Origin: Aspidiotus rigidus
Lineage: Eukaryota > Arthropoda > Insecta > Hemiptera > Diaspididae
Assembly (NCBI GenBank): GCA_035079385.1
Contig: JAVHKY010000030.1
Location: forward strand, 5,929,001-5,993,000
Direction of reading: 5' to 3'
DNA: 64,000 bases
In this document: piece by piece, positions 1 to 11,969 of the stretch
Position numbering within the stretch: position 1 is the first letter of the stretch
Layout: every line of letters begins with the position of its first letter
Position numbers and translations under genes: made by a program
Notes under the pieces: model-generated
The model's database searches: none
What the model saw: the letters and a program-made list of their open reading frames with translations, nothing else
Told to the model about the DNA's origin: nothing

Positions 1-1230
1 GTAAATAAACACACTACGGTTTCCTGTGTGAAGCCTAAACACTCGAGTCGAAATTCACCTACTGTATAATTAAATTCCGTGAGGGAAAAAATAAGCCACC
101 CGTATTTATACGCTTCTTGGATATGAAGTAGGAAGGTCACCAATTCGATTTAAATGAAAGAAAAAAAGAACAGAGGTGACTGGCCGCTGATTTGAGTATG
201 ATGAATAGGTATATATCCTAGTACCCCAAGTTCTCAGAGAGTCAGAAATGAGGATTGCGATTTATGGCCTATCACAATATAAGGTGATACTTGCAAGACA
301 AAAGTCGACCGTTCCAGTTCACTTGGATTAAATTCGATTCAAAATTCAGTTATCTGGATCGTTCCCTGAAATTTTTTCGCATAAATAAGAAACAGAAAAT
401 CCATTTTGATCTCTTACAGAATCGAAGGCCGTATTAACTGTTCATTATCCGAAATAAATATAGGTACAATCCAAAAAGTGTAACACCTACAATTCTACAT
501 GCGATACTCTCTGTTAATACCTTGAAATTATTTCGAAAATGTGAAAAAGAGAAAACCGGATTCGTAAATTTTTATCTGAATACACACCATGGCGCATTTA
601 CACGAAAATTATTGTCAATTATAGGTAGCCATATTTCGTTATTAGCAGTATCCTTCAAATCAATTCGAAAATTCCGACGAAATGAAACATGATCGAGAAG
701 TAGAATATCCAGCCCTACTGACCGACGAAGATAGAAAATAATAGCGAAATAGTGACTTAGAAAGAACAAAAAAGTAAGCAAATATATACTAGAGGACGTG
801 TGGGAGCGGGGAAAGAAAAAAAGTCCAAGAATGACGACAAGTAAGTTATATGTTCAGAAATTCTAGCAATAATAATCATAATAATAATAATAATTGAATA
901 CAGTAGTTGAAAAACATGATTAGTTTGAGATCAATCCTTACTAATCCTGCAAAGGACCAACCGTAAATGCATAAGAGAAAGTACCCAAAGAAATTTAATT
1001 ATTTCAAGAATAAACATTGAGACTATAAAATTTCTACAAAGAGAATATTTTCTATAAAACACCTTTATTCTATCAAAAAATTTATCCAAGTTTCATCTCA
1101 ATAACCAGATTTTCTCAAGCTTCCGCATCTATCTAAAAGAGTTCAAAAGTCGAAATTTTTTCGAGTTCAACTCTTTCTTATACTTGAAGCCTACCAGTGA
1201 AATTTTCCGCAGTCCCACAAGCTTGTATTA
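1..1230. other. Non-coding stretch, no gene seen
   Basis: AT-rich DNA with no reading frame that looks like protein. It may be an intron or flank of the minus-strand gene whose exon ends at 4196, but no matching exon was recognised here. Confidence 0.4.
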
Positions 1231-1239
1231 GTCCGAAAG

Positions 1240-2335
1240 TCGAATATTTTGAAATGTTTCATATCTTTGCTCTACCCTCTCTTCTCCCGTGTCCTGATTC
1301 CAAAATATGCACGCACGCGCGTGCAGATGACCGTGCGACTTGGAAAACATAGCTGGACCCTTAGGCCAATTACAAAATTTGAATGCGTATGGATGCAGAT
1401 GACCTTGCACTAATTCCCGCCCCCCTTCGTTTACGAGTGCCCCCCCCCCCAGGCTTATATTAGGTCCGAGCCTCCGTTATACATAGGTCTAGGCCCTAAT
1501 AATCCTGTATCGCTTCTCTTTATAAAAAACTATAGGTCATCAACCGGAACCTCGAGGCCCTTTCCAATTATTACGTTATCAGCCGTGACCCCGAGCATGA
1601 TCCTGAAATTTGCGAGTTTAATCCACCTTCCCGTACCCTCATAATCTATAAGTGGTTAAGTAAACAGGCTTTCATAATGTTGTATGTCAGGCCTGGTGTC
1701 ATGAAAGCTAATAGTAGGCCTGATATAGTTTCATGTTGATATCCATACGGGGACTCGATAGTTTAGCTTACAGTACACCACGCCTATACTAGTTCATTCA
1801 CATGCTAGGCCACAATTTCATTACAAAGCAGACGTGGCGCGTAGCTTAAAATGTAAATGAGGTCGTCTAGTAGTAGACAAAACATGATCTTTATTTATTT
1901 GGCTCTGCGAGAAAATTTTTTCTTATTTTTGGGTCTCCAGGTCAAAAAATTCAAAATGGATATTTTAAAAAACAAAAAGCTTCTCACAGAGGAGGTTCAC
2001 AGTTGAAATTTTTGAATTTTAAGCTTCAAGTACATGAGGTAACGGGATTCTGAAAAACTCACAGGTTCTTCAGTGAAGTAGAACGAGGGGTGCAGGGAAC
2101 CTGCTTCATAGGAAATATTCTCGAGTTATCAGAAGTTATGTTTTTTAAAGCTAGATTTCGACTCTTGATTATCAAAATATTTTTCAAGTTCCCCTCCAAT
2201 CAAATATAGCTCGGTAGTTGAACCGTCCCCTAGTTAGGTTAGGTTGCCCATCGACGGAGTATGTGATGGAAGAGAAATTTGAAAAAATTTCGACTCTAGA
2301 GCTGTACATTATGAGGGAAGGAAGACTCGAATAAC
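1240..2335 (-). repeat. Composite of interspersed repeat copies, mainly minus orientation
   Basis: Positions 1560-1745 read on the minus strand match the segment at about 24270-24420 (shared landmarks: 'catgaaaccaggcctaac', 'gacttatagatt', then 'gtgggatcacgg'-like text). Positions 1881-1922 are the reverse complement of the repeat head at 23791-23835 ('agagccaaataaataaagatc'). Positions 2045-2100 carry the 'gcagggaacctgttctatg'-type terminus, and 2160-2330 carry the 'tcgactctcgagctatatatga' subrepeat found also at 20.0, 24.9, 49.6 and 60.5 kb. A C homopolymer sits at about 1440-1451. No coding potential was seen. Confidence 0.7.
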
Positions 2336-2339
2336 AAAG

Positions 2340-4195
2340 TGGAATTCTTGATTTTTAGAGATTCAAGTTTTAACGACAAGAAAATGCATTGGGAAAAATA
2401 TCTCGTGAGGAGAGTAAAGTCAGATCTTGAATATGTGAACGGAGAGACGGAGGATTCAAAGTCGCAAACATCGCCTTACGTAACTGATGGACGCCTCCGA
2501 AATCAAATTTCTCATTTGATGAAGAGGTGGTCACATTTTTTTGATGACTGAGAGAAGAGATCTTCACGGTACGACTCCGCGTAGAGAGAGGAATCAACAG
2601 TCCATATTATCCTACATACATCATCAAAATCTACTTGGTATCAAATTATTCGAGAGAAATTTCTATGTTTCCTTCAAATCAAAGCTGTCACTATGGAGAA
2701 TATTTCACTCATTGCTACATTTTGGTTCGTCAAATACTTTGATAAGTTCTTTTCATTTTCGATTAGAGACGAATTGTAACAAAATACTCATTTTAAACCA
2801 CTCTCAACTATTTCAAATTATGAGGCTTTGTTCTCCAAACTTTAGTTGCGATATAACTGTTCATGGGGTGACACCCGAAAGTATTCTTGTAAAAGCACTG
2901 ATAAAGTAGGATTGTACACTTGAAAAACCTTTTCAATATCATATTAGAGAGTTTAAAATGACATAATTTATATTTTCGCAGGAGTATGAAGAAATTATTT
3001 GGTGACAATTACTGGAAAACAGCGTTGAACGAAGATACCTCATCGTCAGACACTGGCAAAGAACTTTTTTAATGGATTGTTCCCGAATACTAATTTATTG
3101 GATTTTCTTATCACTCTTCACAGTATCAACCCGAAAAAAGAGAAAAGTCACCACCAAAGTTTGTTTTCCAAAGATTATCTTCATTTGGAACAAGACATAT
3201 AATAAAATACCGTTCGCTACACATTTTGATTAGGATAACAGGTCCTTTATGATATTTAATGAACTTTCATTTTTCTGACTTTACTTCTGCTAGAAGACTC
3301 AAAATCAAGAGGATCAAACAGATGCCGAATGAGAGCTAAAAACGTATTAGCGGGCATAGATTAATCTGGACCCGAAGAGTGAAGTTAAAAATGACGAAAA
3401 TAGGAATGCAAAAAGTTTTCAAATTTCACTATTTTTACCCAATTTTTCAATATACGTCTTCGTCATTAGTATACAAACATTTTGATTTGACTTTCACGAA
3501 TTACTTTCACCTCCCCTTTTTGTTGACCAACTAGAAAAAAAAACATTTTTCCTTACGAGAAAGTTCTGAGTATCAGATGATCTTAATTTTCTACAATTAG
3601 AGGTCCGCCAACGAATATCAGCATAATTATTTTGTAAAATATAATACTTTTTCATCACGATCGCCCTCGATATTTGATATTGCGTTATGTTGATACGCAA
3701 AATTTGTGAAAATAAATAGCTACCTGATCCGTGTGTGCGACCACTGCACTGACAAGTTATTCAACACCGCCCATTAATCATAAGTTACTACTTTTTATGA
3801 AAGTACCCCCTACCGTCAACCATTGCCCACTATACAAGAGACAAGATATATAGAATAAAATGAAAAGTATCTACACGAAGTTTTTAAAATTTGGCCACAA
3901 TTCCCACGACACGACAAAAAATAGATGAAATCAACCACCGCATAAGATGCTAATACCTCAATAACCTTGGAGCTACGGATTACTTAATAAGAGGTTCTGA
4001 AAAGAAAGAGAAAAAAAAAAATAGTGTAATCTCGGATTACCTTGTACCGAACTGTATAATTCAAATAGGTAGTACACACTTTCAGCCTACAATTCTGCTC
4101 TATATAATGAAGACTAAATGCAAAGGAAGAAAAGACAACATGAGAGAGCGTACGCAAAGAAGGCGGGCGCAACAGTGAGAATGAACAACACTTAC
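2340..4195. other. Non-coding stretch, probable intron or downstream flank
   Basis: No convincing exon. The only recognisable item is at 2896-2950, a short segment resembling 8085-8170 and 55990-56070 ('ctaataaagtagaattgtac'). Since the exon at 4196 ends in a strong minus-strand splice donor, at least the upper part of this stretch should be intron of that gene. Confidence 0.4.
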
Positions 4196-4642
4196 CGCCG
4201 GTTTGTAATCTTGCAGCATTGAGAGAAATTGCTCTCCTCCGGAAACGTCTTTTTCATCTCGTTTTTGATCGGTGATTGAAATAACGTCAATTGAGCCATG
4301 GCTACCGTATTCCCTCCGTAACGTCGGGGCGATCGCACACTGGCCGGCGTGCTTATTGCTTCTACTACGATAGCACTCGTTTGAGTTGGTATCGTGCAAT
4401 AGTTCCAAGCTAGAATTACTACGATACAGATTTTCTAGGCGGGGATGAGAGGAAGCACCTCCGCGAATTTGTTGTTGTTGATGATAATAACCACCAGTAC
4501 CGCCGCCACCGTACGCTAAAGACTTTGAACCGGTTCTAGCTTTAAGCACGTTGTTATTGTAATAGTGGATTGCTTGCGCGGTTCGATTCCTCGCTGTAAC
4601 TCGTGACTCGTTTACTACTCCTTCATCCGCTACTTCGATCAT
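4196..4642 (-). CDS. Coding exon of a SIPA1-like (Spa-1/RapGAP) family protein, partial gene
   Basis: An open exon of 149 codons ends at a consensus donor (GCG|GTAAGT, GT at 4195-4194). The frame runs on only briefly into the intron. It holds a low-complexity stretch (YGGGG, then QQQQ) followed by conserved-looking blocks: LYRSNSSLEL, LRREYGSHGSIDVI and GEQFLSMLQDYKPA. From memory, a serine-rich 'RSNS' block, an 'EYGS-SID' block and a 'GE-F-ML--Y' block occur in this order N-terminal to the RapGAP domain of SIPA1L proteins, which stimulate GTP hydrolysis on Rap GTPases at junctions and synapses. The first Met (4642) may be the start, but a minus-strand acceptor (AATAACAG, exon then from 4654) lies just before it with an in-frame stop upstream, so it could equally be an internal exon. 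The RapGAP and PDZ exons were not found and should lie beyond the low-coordinate edge. Family assignment is moderate; an unrelated serine-rich scaffold is the alternative. Confidence 0.55.
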
Positions 4643-5029
4643 TCCGCAAATTTTCTGTTATTGAAACAAAAAGAGGGAAGAAGAAAACGTAAATTAATTT
4701 ACTCATCATACGGGTTAATGATTCATACGATCGTTCGAGTCTGTAGCGCTCGGCGAGTACTTTCTAATCAACGTCATTGACACGTAAGGCTCGGAATTAC
4801 TTTTGAGAAAAAAATCGAGATGTACCCAATATGTATGACGAAGAGCACCTTCTAAACTTTGATTATTGATTAGGAGAGAAGATACACCTCAATTCGAGCA
4901 AATGAAATTAATTAACAAGGATGATAAAAGTATAGACTTTGACCTCATATATACAATACTGGTCAAATCCCAAATTTCTGGCTGAAGTTTACGTCTATAT
5001 TATGTTGCCGAAAAAAAAAAAGAAAGCGA

Positions 5030-6265
5030 TAAAATGCAAAGACCAGCGACCCACATGCTTAATGAGTCAGTGCTTGAAAATCTTCCTCCAAATCCTGCGC
5101 GTACTAGACTCTACAGGAAAGTGGAGATGTAAAGCATAGATACGCACTTCGGATTCAAGGGTGGCCTCGGAACCAGGGAAGCAATCTTTAGCCTAAACAC
5201 CTGAATATGCTGGTGCAGAATTGTTTTGATCACTGCCAGGATGTATATATGTGCTTCATCGACTATGAAAAGGCGATTGATAATGTTAAACACGACCACC
5301 TGTTGAATTTCCTGATGGTAAAGACCTTTGGATCATCAGCAACCTCTACTGGCATCAATCGGCAAATGTTAGACTAAGAAATAATGAGCTGACGGAGAAA
5401 TTTGAGATCAGGAAAGGAGTAGATTCAGGATATATTCTTCCACCAGTGCTCTTCAACCTATACGCAGAGCAGGTCTTCTCGGAAGGATCAGGTTGGTATT
5501 AAAACAAATGTCCAAGTGAGTAGTGAATAATATCCGCTATGCGGATGATACACGTGACCTGCAGACTATCTTGGATGCGGTAAACGCGTAAGGCCGAGAC
5601 ACCAGCCTGAAGATGAACGTTAGAAAAACTAAGTTACTCATTGTTGGTAGAGAAGAAGTAGAATCCTCCACAATACTGATAGCGAAATCATAGAGAGAAT
5701 TTTATTGTTCAAATACCTCGGTACTTTGGTATGTGAGAACTAGAACCTGGATACGTTATCAGGTCTGGGATAGAACAGGCTGGACAAATGTTCATAAAAT
5801 TTAAACAGATGCTGTGCGACCACCACTTAGCATTCCCAATTACACACAGATTGGTGCCTTTTGTACGCAGGGGAGACGTGGATACTGAACACGCATTCCA
5901 ACAACCGCAAGTGGCATTCGAATGTGAGTAATCCGAGAAATGATGATAATATCTTGGACTCGAAAAATAAGAAACTCGCTAGTCCTGGAAATGGCCGGAA
6001 TGGAGAGACGACCACTCTCTACTATAAAGGAGTAAAAAACTGGATACTTTAGCCACATTTTACGTGGCGAAAAGTATGCACTGCTGAGAAAGATAGGAGA
6101 GAAACGAGGAGGTCGAAAGAAACTGTTATGGCTCCAGACTATTAGTAGCTGGACTGGAATTACCACAATTGGAGAGTTATGTAGGACTCACCACATAAAC
6201 CGTCAAGACAACGCTTACGCTCTATAGGAGTATGGCACGTAAAGAAGAAGAAGAAGAAGAAGGTT
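5030..6265 (+). mobile_element. Decayed RTE-like non-LTR retrotransposon (LINE), reverse transcriptase remnant
   Basis: Translating across frames gives, in the order expected of a LINE reverse transcriptase: RPTCLMSQCLKIFLQIL (about 5048-5100), FGFKGGLGTREAIF (5150-5195), CFIDYEKAIDNVKHDHLL (5250-5305), a 'RKGVDSGYILPPVLFNLYAEQ' block (5410-5470), YADD-like YPLCG/YADDT (5530-5555), FKYLGTL (5708-5730), the C-terminal GETWILN block (5870-5890) and the 'GHILRGEKY' block (6050-6080). Many stops and frame changes separate them, so the copy is dead. It ends in a (GAA)n tail at 6243-6262, as RTE elements often do. The endonuclease part was not recognised, so the copy is 5'-truncated. Clade is inferred from the motif wording and tail type. 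Confidence 0.8.
6243..6262 (+). repeat. (GAA)n microsatellite, LINE 3' tail
   Basis: About seven GAA units lie immediately after the last LINE coding remnant and immediately before the Penelope-like element, marking the junction between the two. Confidence 0.85.
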
Positions 6266-7960
6266 TTGAGGAAGGTCACAAATCTACAAAGAAGATCTGA
6301 CAGAACAATCTGATATAGACAAAGGCAACACGGTAGCTAGTAATGGAGAAGGAGGACTACACACAAAAAGTGGAATTGTACGTCGCAGAGAATGGATGAC
6401 CAGAGCTGACGAAGAACTCGATACAAAAATACCAAAACAGGTTAAAAGCTGTGTTCAGAGAACAATGTACCTGGCAACGAAGAGACGCTTGATATGAACC
6501 CGGTAGCACCACAATTCAAAGCGTTTGCGAAACTCCACAAAGTGGACCGACCAATGAGACCACTGGTCAATAGTATCTAATCACCAGGTCAAAAGAAAAC
6601 AAAGATCGTAGCCACTTTCTTGAAAGAAAACTAACAGTTTGCACCCAGAAAAAGCATCAGAAACAACAGTAAATTAATAGAGCAACTGGATAAGGTAGAA
6701 ATCAAGAATAATGACAAGCTGGTATCCTTGAATGTGATACACATGTTTGGTACCACATCAATGGAGGAACTTCTCGCCTTGCTTCGAAACAACAGATATC
6801 ATGGGAACCCCGGTGGGCCGAAGTACGCTACAATATGTATAGTGCAAGAGATTTTGAGCCAGAACTATTGCCGCTCCAATAACAAGTTCTACAGCCAGGA
6901 AAAGGGACCAGCGATGGAATCACCGCCGTCACCGATACTGGCGGAGATATTCATTAATGATAAGAAAAATAAGATATTGAAGAGTAGCAGGTTCAGAAAC
7001 TAGATCAAATACTGGGCCAGGTATGTAGATGATATCCTAATTATGTGGTAAAGCACCAATAGACAGGTGCCAATTCTTTCTGAGACGAATGCGATGAACA
7101 AAAGCATAGACAATGGAACCATAAACTAAACGAATACGTTCCTTTTGAACGTAACAGTCACGCTGGTAGACAATCGGATAGAATACAAAATCTACAGGAA
7201 GCCGACGCACACAGACACCATCACCTCAAATGACTCGTACCACCACCTCAGGCACAAGTTAGCGGCAATCCAGAACTACTACTGTAGGGCAATTTTAGTC
7301 CTGAAGACCATTGAAGAGAAGAGGAAAGAAATTGAGACAGTAACCCAGATTGAAGAAGCCAACAGCTAATTTAAAGGTGTGGTGGAGGGAGTCTTTCGGG
7401 AAATGGAAATTGAGAAGGAACTCATGATGACATGCGACATCATACGTAGGAAAACACACAAAGAAGGTGATGAAGGCATTCAACGGCTGTGATGTGAATG
7501 TGAGTATCCATAATAACCCACCCATGGAGACCCGTGGTGAAGAGGATCAGCAATGACCAGACGGAAAAAAAGGACAAGGAAAGCTTGAGTGGAGTGTACA
7601 AGCTCAGCTGTGAACAATACGATAGTATCTACATTGATGAGATCCGGAGAAAGTTTAAGATCAGGAAGAAGAGGCACAACACATCGAAGGAGAAACAAGA
7701 TGGGAGGTCGCTATTCGGTAAATACCGTAACAAAGAACATGAGCAAAGGCAAAAAAGAAGAAAGTCAGCCTCTTGAACAGTGTCATTAAATTTGACAGCG
7801 AAAAATTATTCAACCTGGTGAGAGGACAAGAGAAGAACAGAACCAACCAATAAGATGGCAGTTGACCTGGTAGCCGATAAAAAAGTAGTACATTGGTCAA
7901 CAGAGCAGTATGTCAAAGCCAATAAGAACACAACGTTATAAGTTAATATGTTCTAAGAGG
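6266..7960 (+). mobile_element. Decayed Penelope-like element (reverse transcriptase plus GIY-YIG endonuclease remnant)
   Basis: Penelope-type motifs follow each other in mixed frames: AKLHKVDRPMRPLVNS (6538-6580), SLNVIHMFGTTS (6727-6760), GPAMESPPSPILAEIF (6905-6952), WARYVDDILIMW with the YVDD catalytic box (7012-7050), and EYKIYRKPTHTDTIT (7187-7235), a hallmark of Penelope-like RTs, followed by the H-rich SYHHLRHK block. At 7586-7680 the block LSGVYKLSCEQYDSIYIDEI fits a GIY-YIG nuclease core with both tripeptides altered (GVY, YID). Internal stops and at least three frame changes make it non-functional. The end near 7960 is approximate; the repeat segment at 8085-8170 may belong to its 3' region. 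Confidence 0.85.
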
Positions 7961-10900
7961 GAATCAATCATAACACAGCATTATTACAGCCAATAGGATC
8001 ACAGTGTTATACTATAAAAACTCATGTTTGAGCTCTTTTTCTTTGGTAACGACACAACTGATGATAGGATTGTAAGCTAACTAATAAAGTAGAATTGTAC
8101 ACTCGAGAATTTTTCAATATCTAGTGCTCTACTTACACCTCATCACAATCAATATGAGTCTCAATGAAAAGGGCTTTGAGAACAGAGGATACCATCTGCT
8201 AATGATGCAGATAATAGTGTCATTAGTCATAACCAATCAAGGGATGTGTTAGAGGGAAAATAATCATGGTAAAGGTACGAGGCTTCAAAAGGGAATTGAT
8301 TTAGCAACTGAGGACAGGCAACTATCATACAATTACAACAGGAATACTGAAGAAGACTGGTTTCAACTCCGAGTAAAGTGAATTGTCCGTTAATGTCCTA
8401 CTGAGCCATAAAAAGTAAAATTCCAACAATTCCAAGTCCATGAAACTGATACTCATGGGGTGATGGCTTGAAGCTCAATCGTTTAAATCAACGTTTTAAA
8501 GTTCAACCATCGAAGTGCTGATTATAGTTATACTACTGGACCAACTCTAATACAGCTCTTACGGCGACCAGAAAGAACAATTTCTGTTCAATTTCAGTGA
8601 AAGTATTACAACTTTGCTCGGATTTTAATCAGTAGGATTATGTGCCAGTAGTACATATCTTGCAATAAGCCACCGTTCTAAGTTTCTGTCCTCATGATAA
8701 TGGCATGGAGAACGACTCTGAAAAGGCCACCTGACAACTTCAGAGCAGGTTATTGTTTTGTAAAAATCAAGAATTGATAAGTATTGTTATAGTGACGAGA
8801 GAAGGAAATTTACCCATTTCTTCCTTAGCGTTTTGGTAAAAAAAAGAGACCGCCCAAAATATCTTTATGGGCAGAAGAATTTTAAGAAAAACAGAGATTT
8901 GGACGATTGTTTTGAAGGAAGATAGACTATACGCTACTCACTTTGAGTAAGTACAAAATTAAAACGAAGCACTGCATCAACCGATTTCACAAGTCGGTTC
9001 TGTTACACCCGGAAGTAGAACAAATTATTTGTATTGAACCTTTTTTCGCGTATCATGCTGACCCTGGCTCGATTAGAACGTCAATTTGAACTCATTTATC
9101 CTCAAGGAATTTCAAGAATGCACTACGTAAAGCAGCAAGTCAGCTGCCAAAGTCTCAATGTTTGGAAAGCTGAACCCTTAGAGCTTTTATTTCTATTTGA
9201 CTGCATTTCCTTGAGACGATTATTCCAAATAGACCTAACAGGCCTCTTGTTCTACAAAGATGGATCCAAGTTGTCTACGCTGTATACCGTACAGAACACG
9301 TTTCTTGCTCGCCTTTGAGGAACGTCAGCGTAAGTATACAGATTATGGAGGCAATTTTCAAAATATAGCACGAGTATCTCATCTCACGGTATTAGACTAG
9401 GACCAAATTCAAACAGTCATTCAATGGAAGTACAACCCTCTTCTCATGTAAAATCATAATTACAATACAACCCCGACCAAGGAACAATAATATGGGCCGC
9501 ACTAAAAAATGAAAAAGATACATTCAACTACAACACTGTGAGGACCAAATGTGACCGAGATCTTGTAATAAAATCTCACCGGTTTTTTCGGATTATAAAG
9601 AGGACCTCGATATCATGACGTAATTAAATCAATTTTCGAAGAAACAAGTTTTTTCTCTCAAGGTCTGACCTTAAGACCTTTCTACGTTACTTTTCAAACG
9701 TAAAAATTCTAAGTAGGCTAGCAGATTGCAGCTGGCAGACAACTACAAAAATGATGGAATACTGGTTGAAAGTTCATTAAGGATCCGCTATCTCCTTTCG
9801 AATGATAATGGCTTACTAAAATATTACGGTGATTCCATCAACAGCACATAATATTATAGATGAAAAAAAAACGTCGAGGATAAATTTTCTTTTCGCCTTC
9901 ATTTCTTGTTACTCGGTAGTCGCGCACAGTTTGACAGACCATTAACTGTTCATCTCTGTTCCCCAACATTCCGGCAAGGATCTCCGACGGTGCACTGCAG
10001 TGCAGTGGCCGCGCCGAACCACGAAGATAAGATCGCAATTTTGAACGATGAACTACACTCTAAAAAAAAAAACGATCTCTAACCCAAACGTCGAGTATAA
10101 AAAGTAACATATGACGGTACGAAAAACGTTGATGCCCCGTTTGACATATTGAAATATGACACCCATCAAATCGTAGCAAATACTCGATTACTATTTTCTC
10201 GCGCAATATAAACAAACGCTCAAAAACCGAAGTTACCGAGCGGAAAGGAAAGAAAAGAAGAATTGATTACTGGTTCCCGCAGCCGTATACCCCATTTCAA
10301 TCTATACAGTAATTATCATGGTCACCAACGAGAAAGAAACTGAATAAAGCTCGGCTGTCTCCATATTAAACAACGATTATTTCAACAAAAGAGGAGGAAA
10401 AAATCTAAATTACACTAAAAATCACTCTTCTTATTTACTTATAAATATTTATTTGTTCTTCCTCGTCGAAAGAAAAAAAAAACTCACCTCGGTAGATAAG
10501 AGAAAAAAAAATATTATACTTTCAGCAGTAGAAGAATACCGCATAATACTCCTACACTAAAATCATTATTTTACAACATGGTCATGTTCGTGTTTTGGAT
10601 ATCCACCGAGCGAACACCTGCGGAAGCCATTCACGGACGAAAGGAACTACCATTACCATTAGTATTATCATCATTATTATTATTACTACGACGAGAGTAT
10701 ACAGTACACGGTAGAAAATCAGAAATTTAGATAACCGAGACACGGACACCTCTTTCCGAGAGTTTTTTCCTTTCTCATCATTCCAATGAGCAACGATGAG
10801 CGAGGCAACAGGTAGTTGGAAGTCGGCCGGCTGGTTAGAAGTATCGGAAGGGTCGATAGAAAACCTACACACACGCTTCTCGTACTCGCTTATAAATATT

Positions 10901-11290
10901 TATTTTTCTACTCGTATACTTTTTTTTTACGTGTACAACACGACGATATTTTGCGTAAATTATAATATTGGTTGAGTAACACATCACCTGTCTGATATGT
11001 ACAGATTCCTCCAAGACCAAAAAATATACAATGTATATTATTCACACCACATATTTCTGTGAAGTGATTTTCTTATGTACTATTGTACATAGAGTCTGTT
11101 CCACAAGTCTCGATGACGAAATACTAACAAGTTTTGAGGGTGGCAGGGTAGAACAGGTTTTATGATTTGATCACCCTAACCATCGATAAGAATACCACAT
11201 TTACAACCGTGGACAACAACTAGTCTGATTTATTTCCAACTCAAAAATTTAGAACGTAATTTGAAAGAAAAGTTCTATCAAGTGTTCAAA
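7961..11290. other. Non-coding stretch with unclassified repeat fragments
   Basis: Positions 8085-8170 resemble 55990-56075 and 2896-2950. The rest has no recognised gene. Open frames at 9034-9318 (plus) and 10582-10872 (minus) have no familiar motifs. The 9970-10020 patch is GC-rich compared with its surroundings and could be promoter-like, but nothing firm supports that. Confidence 0.35.
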
Positions 11291-11340
11291 AAAGAGATAT
11301 TTTCTGGCAGAGCCAAATAAATAAAGACCTTGTTTCATAT
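11291..11340 (+). repeat. Interspersed repeat head ('TTTTCTGGCAGAGCC' family)
   Basis: The block 'ttttctggcagagccaaa' followed by 'taaataaagaccttgtttca' recurs at 23791-23835 and 53771-53815 (plus) and, inverted, at 1881-1922 and 26410-26453. In the complete-looking copies it is followed by the TGACGTCA-rich body. Here the copy is interrupted and homology resumes at about 11970. Confidence 0.75.
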
Positions 11341-11434
11341 CTACGAGTAGTCCAGGAACATTAGCATTTTTTCTCAAGACTTCTCACCCTTTCGACGTAC
11401 GCGTCGCTCATCGCGGAGAAATAATTATCCTCCT

Positions 11435-11830
11435 CGGTGGTTTTTTGCTATCATCTCCGTAAACGTTGATTCTTGAACAAAAGCATTGAAAATGAAAGAT
11501 CATTCAATTTCCTACAAACATTGTTCTATTCATTTCTTGTTTAGCGTTTCTAGTAAATGAGATAATTGCGAACAAAAGTGGGTCCTCCTCAAGTATTTTT
11601 GTTCAAAAATCAATATTTACGGAGATAATGACGAAAAAGTGCTGAAGGAAGCAGCTATTCAGCGTATAACATGAGATGGGCCACGTAATCATCTCTCTTA
11701 CTATCAACTCTAGGGAAAAAATGAATGGAACTAAATTTTTAGGACATTGTATCTCCTTACATTTTTATACGAAGTGTTTTTCTCAAAAATCTATATTTAC
11801 GGAGATGATGGCGAAAAACTGCCGAGTGGG
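11435..11830. repeat. Repeated/inverted segments around 'TTTACGGAGAT'
   Basis: The segment 'tatcatctccgtaaacgttg' (11449-11468) is inverted relative to 'caatatttacggagataatg' (11611-11630), and 'tatatttacggagatgatgg' (11791-11810) repeats the latter directly. Unclassified; it lies inside an interspersed repeat region. Confidence 0.55.
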
Positions 11831-11969
11831 GCATTTACTTCATTGTGGTGGGCAATGCGTAAGTCAGGAGGTGAGGGGTCTAAAGGGGTTCATTATGACA
11901 CTATAACTGACAATCGTGTCGAATTTCATCATTGTCCGACCTATTCTCAGCAAACACCATTTTTTATCC

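Noticed and set aside
4573..4595. 'ggttcgattcc' resembling a tRNA B-box
   Set aside because: It lies inside the well-supported minus-strand exon, encodes conserved-looking residues there, and has no A-box or cloverleaf around it.
9034..9318. 94-codon open frame on the plus strand
   Set aside because: No family resemblance and no splice or promoter context.
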